DNA of 8,920 nt from Acidobacteriota bacterium (GTDB taxonomy: Bacteria; Acidobacteriota; Terriglobia; UBA7540): assembly GCA_021827255.1 (NCBI GenBank), contig JAKAWO010000114.1, positions 1 to 8,920 on the forward strand, given 5' to 3'. This document shows, piece after piece, positions 5,449 to 8,920 of the stretch. Within the stretch, counting starts at the first letter, position 1, and every line of letters begins with the position of its first letter. A program made the translations under genes and the position numbers. The notes below the pieces were generated by a model that saw only the letters and a list, made by a program, of their open reading frames with translations, had not been told where the DNA came from and made no database searches.

Positions 5449-5889
5449 CTAAGCCTCCTCATTCCCGTTCGATCGCCCCAATTCCTCCAAGACCGGGCAA
5501 GCCTTTTCGGCGCGGGCGGGCAATCGCCGCAAGTCGCGGTTGCACTTCCGCAATGCGGATTGGATTTCGCTTTGCAGCCGCTCGAGCTCGGCGATCTTCG
5601 CGCGAACCGCCTTGAGCTTTTGACCCAGCAGGTCCCGGACGTGCGAGCATGCCTGAGATTCTGTCCGCCGCAGGACCAGCAGTTCGCGAATCTCGGACAG
5701 TGAGAACCCCAGTTCCTGCGCCTTGCGGATAAACTTCAGATCGCAGACTGAGTTCTGGTCAAAAAGCCGAAAGCCACCTTCGCTGCGGATAGGTGGTTTC
5801 AGCAACCCCTCGCGCTCGTAAAAGCGAATAGCGTGAATCCCCAGTCCCGTTTCCTGGGCTACTTTGCCGATTTGAAGCCCTTCGATCAT
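5449..5889 (-). CDS. MerR-family heavy-metal-responsive regulator
   Basis: 146 residues. The N-terminal winged helix-turn-helix (LQIGKVAQETGLGIHAIRFY, then EREGLL and GGFRLFD) is the MerR DNA-binding domain. The coiled dimerisation helix runs about 82-118. C81 and C116 are 35 residues apart, exactly as the ligands C82 and C117 in Tn501 MerR, and a third Cys, C131 (KACPVLEEL), follows. A Cys at the C81 position is typical of divalent-metal sensors (Hg, Zn, Cd, Pb) rather than CueR. The C116-C131 loop is 14 residues, longer than the eight in MerR. C49 is an extra cysteine. GGAGG lies six bases before the ATG. It is first in its own operon and directly behind its operator, so autoregulation is likely. 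Confidence 0.93.
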   Translation of the reverse strand: MIEGLQIGKVAQETGLGIHAIRFYEREGLLKPPIRSEGGFRLFDQNSVCDLKFIRKAQELGFSLSEIRELLVLRRTESQACSHVRDLLGQKLKAVRAKIAELERLQSEIQSALRKCNRDLRRLPARAEKACPVLEELGRSNGNEEA

Positions 5890-5912
5890 CGCCTGCCTCC
5901 GTCTCTGCCTTT

Positions 5913-5944
5913 ATGATGCACTCTAGACATTAGTCGAGAGTCAA
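5913..5944 (-). promoter_or_regulatory. MerR/ZntR-type promoter with operator dyad
   Basis: On the minus strand: -35 TTGACT (5944-5939), a 20-bp spacer, and -10 CATCAT (5918-5913). The overlong spacer is the hallmark of MerR-activated promoters, where the regulator untwists the DNA. A 22-bp dyad fills it (5920-5941): ACTCTAGAC-n4-GTCGAGAGT, 8 of 9 arm positions paired. The arm ends ACTCT/AGAGT and the 20-bp spacing match the E. coli zntA promoter as I know it. The predicted start lies about 17 bases before the merR-like ATG. Confidence 0.82.
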
Positions 5945-6072
5945 GAACTTTTTTGGGGATTGACGGCGGCTGAGCGTCTAGGTCTTCGCAGCCTTCGCAA
6001 GCGCTTGAAATGCTTATACTTAACCCATGGCCGCGGGCGTCTGGTTACTGACCGGCTGGACTTGCGCGTGGA

Positions 6073-6136
6073 GTTTAGTGGCTTCCCCTTAGCCTAAACG
6101 GGAGTTAACATCCTTCGAGGGAGAGTCGAAGGTTTT
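6073..6136 (+). terminator. Two consecutive hairpins plus short T-run; possible small RNA 3' end
   Basis: Hairpin one is GTTTA-gt-GGCT (6073-6083) with AGCC-TAAAC (6091-6099). Hairpin two is a perfect CCTTCGA (6112-6118) with TCGAAGG (6126-6132), followed by TTTT (6133-6136). This is intrinsic-terminator geometry on the plus strand, yet no plus-strand gene lies upstream. A -10-like TATACT at 6015-6020, with a weak TTCGCA 15 bp before it, could start an RNA of about 110 bases. In the rest of the 5945-6326 gap I see no gene and no other clear element. Confidence 0.4.
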
Positions 6137-6326
6137 GATACTTCAAAATATGTGTGTTCTGTGCCCAGCCGCTTTGCGCGCGCCAATGTCGCAGGCATCT
6201 TGGGAGTGACCGTGAGCGGCCGCGGAAAAAAGCTCTTGGCTTGTTGGCGACACAAACGGCACCCCCATCGTCCAATTATTCTTCTCTTGGGGCTGAGGGC
6301 GAATTCCACCCTGCCCGACGGAGACG

Positions 6327-8069
6327 CTAAAGGGTTCTTGTGGTCACCTTTTCAAGCGTCGTATCAGGCACGGATTTGCTGAAGTGAACGGTGAAATCCT
6401 CGACGTTATTGAGCTCAAAAACCGGAACACCCGGAGCGTGCTGGGCGCTGATGTGGAAGAAATCCGCGCCTTTCACGTCATCCAGAATGAAGGGTGGTCG
6501 CTGGTCCTCCTTTTCGTACTTGATCTCGATTTCGCTCATCTCCAACCCCTTGATGTGGCGGAGGAAAAACCCATAGGAAGGTGTGGTTCCGAACATCGTC
6601 GGCTCGGGATAGCCGTCGGCTTTTTCGCGCAGGACAATCGCCGCCTCTTCCTTGGTTCCACCGCCCTGGTGCAGGATATAAATGCCGCTCAACCTGACGT
6701 CCTCGATCTCATGACCGGGGATTCCGCTAAGGATTGAAGCGTACCTGCCGGCGGTGTTGGAGACGACAAGATTGCTGATATTGACGCGCCGCAGCTTGCC
6801 GACCGGAGTGCTGGGCGGACTGTGCCTTTGGTAAGGGGGAGCGGACATCCGGCTGCCCAGGCGCAAGAAGATCGGCGCGACGCCAACGTCCCGCATCGTG
6901 ACATTGCTGATGGAGACATCTTCCAAGTGCGCTCCGTCCACTGTCTCGAGCGCCAGCCCCATGGAGTGTTCGAAGACGCAGTTGGTGACGGTGATGTTTT
7001 TGAAGCCGCCAAAGGACTCCGTTCCGCACTTGAAGCGGCCGTTGCGCGGAACGTGGAAATAGTGGCCGTGATACATGCCGCCAGCCGTGGGAGGGAACAG
7101 TTTCCACGTTCCATCGTACACGGAGCCGACTTCGTAGCCGCCGGTCACGAAGCAGTTGCTGATGGTCAGGTTTTTCGTCGGTCGCGAATAGCCGAGCGCG
7201 TCCGAGCTTTTCGGGCAGATGCCGTCGTCATACGGATCGTTCACCGTGCAATTTGTTACCCGCGTGTTCCAGCAGCAGTCGAGGTCCATGCCGTCGCGCT
7301 CCGTGTCAATTAGCAGGTTGTCAATCGTCATGTTGTCCACGCCGGTCGCCAGGATGCCGAAGTGCCCGCCGTGCAGAATCGAAAAATCGCGCAAAATGAC
7401 GTTGTGGCAATTCTTGAGGGCGATGCACTTGTCGCCTTGTCCGGCAACCGGAACGCGCCGCAGGGGGTGCGGAGGGCGCCCCATGGGGTACTTCATAGGG
7501 TACAGAGTGGTTCCCATGGGGTGCATTCCGATTCCCGTGCCTCGCAGCAGGCCTTTGCCGTAAATCAGCCCTGGGCCAAGAATCGAAACGTTCTCCAGCC
7601 CCACGCCCCAAATGAGAGCGTTGTGCCAGTGCCGGTGGCCAAAGTCCTCATAATGATTGCCCGGCCCGGGCTCCGGCGGGTCATAACCGGGGCCGCCACC
7701 TTCGGGCGGCGTGGCGCCGAGGATCGTCGAGCCCTGGTCGAGATAGAGCGCCACGTTGCTCTTCAGCCGAATCGAGAAGCACAGATAAGTGCCGGCCGGG
7801 ACGAGCACCGTGCCGCCACCCGCTGCTGCTGCCGCTTCAACGGCTTTATTGATGGCAAGGGTATCAAGGGTTTTCCCGTCGCCCGTCGCTCCAAAGACCC
7901 TAACGTTATAAACGTTCGCATGGCCGCCCACGTGGGCTGGCGCGTTTTGCGCCGCGGCCGTGTTGGGAGGCAACAGAAGGTCCGCCGCCGTCCATGCTGC
8001 TCCAATCCCAATCATTTTCTCGAGGGCTTGCCGCTTGCTCCTATCAATACTCACTCCCTGATCGCCCAT
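6327..8069 (-). CDS. Glycoside hydrolase family 28 (polygalacturonase-like), Tat-like signal
   Basis: 580 residues, an exported right-handed beta-helix enzyme probably cleaving pectin-type uronides. Residues 1-41 look like a Tat-type leader with KR instead of RR (SKRQALEKMIGIGAAW) and likely cleavage after TAAA. The fold start VRVFGATGDGKTLDTLAINK (57-76) is typical of pectate-lyase-3/GH28 N-termini. Catalytic-type acids: DGMDLD (259-264) and YDD (280-282) followed by GICPKS. The substrate-binding RIK motif appears as RFK (345-347). The usual GHG is replaced by GGYEVGS near 310-316. Repeated NVTNC-like strands follow. The start has AGAGGA (8081-8076) six bases upstream; an in-frame start at 8342 would overlap the upstream gene and add a non-signal extension. 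The gene lies downstream of an SDR gene. Confidence 0.92.
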   Translation of the reverse strand: MGDQGVSIDRSKRQALEKMIGIGAAWTAADLLLPPNTAAAQNAPAHVGGHANVYNVRVFGATGDGKTLDTLAINKAVEAAAAAGGGTVLVPAGTYLCFSIRLKSNVALYLDQGSTILGATPPEGGGPGYDPPEPGPGNHYEDFGHRHWHNALIWGVGLENVSILGPGLIYGKGLLRGTGIGMHPMGTTLYPMKYPMGRPPHPLRRVPVAGQGDKCIALKNCHNVILRDFSILHGGHFGILATGVDNMTIDNLLIDTERDGMDLDCCWNTRVTNCTVNDPYDDGICPKSSDALGYSRPTKNLTISNCFVTGGYEVGSVYDGTWKLFPPTAGGMYHGHYFHVPRNGRFKCGTESFGGFKNITVTNCVFEHSMGLALETVDGAHLEDVSISNVTMRDVGVAPIFLRLGSRMSAPPYQRHSPPSTPVGKLRRVNISNLVVSNTAGRYASILSGIPGHEIEDVRLSGIYILHQGGGTKEEAAIVLREKADGYPEPTMFGTTPSYGFFLRHIKGLEMSEIEIKYEKEDQRPPFILDDVKGADFFHISAQHAPGVPVFELNNVEDFTVHFSKSVPDTTLEKVTTRTL

Positions 8070-8189
8070 AGCTTGTCCTCTCCGGTTGCTAAGATTCGGA
8101 TGCCGCGGCCTCCGATGGAACCGATCCCACGCGGATGATTGCCGCCATAACTTTATCACGTCTTGCCGCGAAGGTTTCACGAAACGCTG

Positions 8190-8213
8190 GGAAGCGGGAA
8201 ATACCCGTCTTCC
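8190..8213 (-). other. Hairpin in the SDR-GH28 gap
   Basis: GGAAG-CGGG (8190-8198) pairs with CCCG-t-CTTCC (8204-8213): nine base pairs, one bulge and a five-base loop, 29 bases beyond the SDR stop. There is no T-run on the minus strand, so it may be an attenuating or stabilising hairpin rather than a terminator. A weak promoter (GTGAAA, 17 bp, GATAAA on the minus strand) lies between it and the GH28 start. Confidence 0.4.
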
Positions 8214-8241
8214 TGGCACGGTTGCGATAAGCCGGTCAGTC

Positions 8242-8920
8242 TTAATAGGTCGCCCGGCCGCCCGAAATGTCGTAGCACTGGCCGGTCGTAAATGAGGCTT
8301 CGCGGGAAGCCAGATAGTGCACGAGCGCCGCCACTTCTTCAACGGTTCCCAGCCGCCCCACGGGAATCCGGCTAACCATGTAGTCGAGCGTGGACTGCGG
8401 GATATTATCCAGAATCGGTGTGCGAACGACGGCGGGCGAAATGCTGTTCACGGTGAGGTCGCCTTTGCCCGCCACTTCCTTCGCCAGCGCCTTCGTCAGG
8501 CAGATCACCGCTGCCTTGGTGCTCGAATAGGGAATCAGCGACGGATTGCCTTCTTTGCCGGCAATCGAGGCGACGTTAATGATCCGTCCGTAGCGCCGCT
8601 CCATCATTTCTCCGATCACGCTCCGGCACATCAAAAAGGCGCCCTTCAGGTTGACGGCATAGACCCGGTCAAGGTCCGCTTCGCTCAGCTCCCATAGCGG
8701 CGCCGCGCGGCCCGCGATCCCGGCGTTGTTGACCAGGATTTCGATAGGGCCGAGCTTTTGGCGAATCTCGCGCACCGCATTCTCAACCGACGCCGAGCTC
8801 GAGACATCGCATCCGATGGCCGTGCCCTCGATGGAAACGGCCACGGTCCGGGCCGTCGCTTCGTTCACATCCAGCGCGGCCACTCGCGCTCCGGCGGCAG
8901 CGAGCCTTTCGGCAATCGCT
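8242..8920 (-). CDS. Short-chain dehydrogenase/reductase, 5' truncated by window edge
   Basis: 226 residues are visible; the frame is open through the right edge (first codons AIAERLAAAGARV), so the true start and the TGxxxGIG nucleotide-binding motif lie outside. The visible classical-SDR signature includes NNAG (64-67) after ILV, N90 in AVNLKG, catalytic S118 in INVASIAG, and Y131-x3-K135 in YSSTKAA. The C-terminus closes with GQCYDISGGRATY. It is FabG-like, an NAD(P)-dependent oxidoreductase acting on a hydroxyl/keto group; the exact substrate (acyl, sugar or sugar acid) cannot be read. It lies 172 bases upstream of the GH28 gene on the same strand, which would fit a carbohydrate-catabolic role. 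Confidence 0.94.
   Translation of the reverse strand, partial: AIAERLAAAGARVAALDVNEATARTVAVSIEGTAIGCDVSSSASVENAVREIRQKLGPIEILVNNAGIAGRAAPLWELSEADLDRVYAVNLKGAFLMCRSVIGEMMERRYGRIINVASIAGKEGNPSLIPYSSTKAAVICLTKALAKEVAGKGDLTVNSISPAVVRTPILDNIPQSTLDYMVSRIPVGRLGTVEEVAALVHYLASREASFTTGQCYDISGGRATY

Noticed and set aside
4540..5703. Long plus-strand open frame of 387 codons
   Set aside because: It runs antisense through the MerR, both thioredoxin-like genes and the reductase remnant, all of which have family motifs and ribosome binding sites. It shows no recognisable domain.
6152..6382. Plus-strand frame of 76 codons
   Set aside because: No ribosome binding site, no domain, and it runs antisense into the 3' end of the GH28 gene.
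8070..8342. N-terminal extension of the GH28 gene to an ATG at 8342
   Set aside because: It would overlap the SDR gene by about 100 bases and bury the Tat-like leader. The ATG at 8069 has a good ribosome binding site.

Overview
The window looks like chromosomal DNA of a GC-rich soil bacterium, most likely an Acidobacteriota member. This is inference from gene content: two tandem DUF507 genes, a GH28 glycosidase with a Tat-like leader, and a MerR/thioredoxin metal-response cluster. There is no rRNA or other strong marker to fix the taxon. The first ~260 bases are visibly less GC-rich than the rest.

Layout from left to right. Bases 1-260 hold the 3' end of an unrecognised plus-strand reading frame. 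Two minus-strand tRNA genes follow, tRNA-Asp(GTC) and tRNA-Val(TAC), both with encoded CCA. They are separated from two plus-strand DUF507 genes by a pair of face-to-face overlapping sigma70-type promoters. Converging on the DUF507 pair is a minus-strand secreted M48 zinc metallopeptidase with a clear intrinsic terminator. Between the peptidase and mutY lies a ~540-base gap packed with consecutive hairpins (2591-2946). mutY (A/G mismatch adenine glycosylase) is on the plus strand, and its extended -10 promoter sits so close to the start codon that the mRNA is probably leaderless.

The region 4189-5944 (minus strand) is the most interesting part. A MerR-family regulator with metal-ligand cysteines is preceded by an almost textbook ZntR/MerR-type promoter: TTGACT, 20-bp spacer, CATCAT, with a 22-bp dyad. 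It is followed by two translationally coupled thioredoxin-fold proteins, then a decayed fragment of a MerA/dihydrolipoamide-dehydrogenase-type flavoprotein, then a small exported cysteine-rich protein. It reads as a heavy-metal (mercury- or zinc-like) response operon that has lost its reductase but kept its regulator, thiol proteins and an exported Cys-rich protein.

The gap 5945-6326 has no gene I can support, but holds two consecutive hairpins and a short T-run on the plus strand, a possible small RNA. The right end carries a GH28 polygalacturonase-like enzyme and, upstream of it on the same strand, a short-chain dehydrogenase/reductase cut by the window edge. The two may be co-transcribed in carbohydrate use, but the 172-base gap between them leaves this open.
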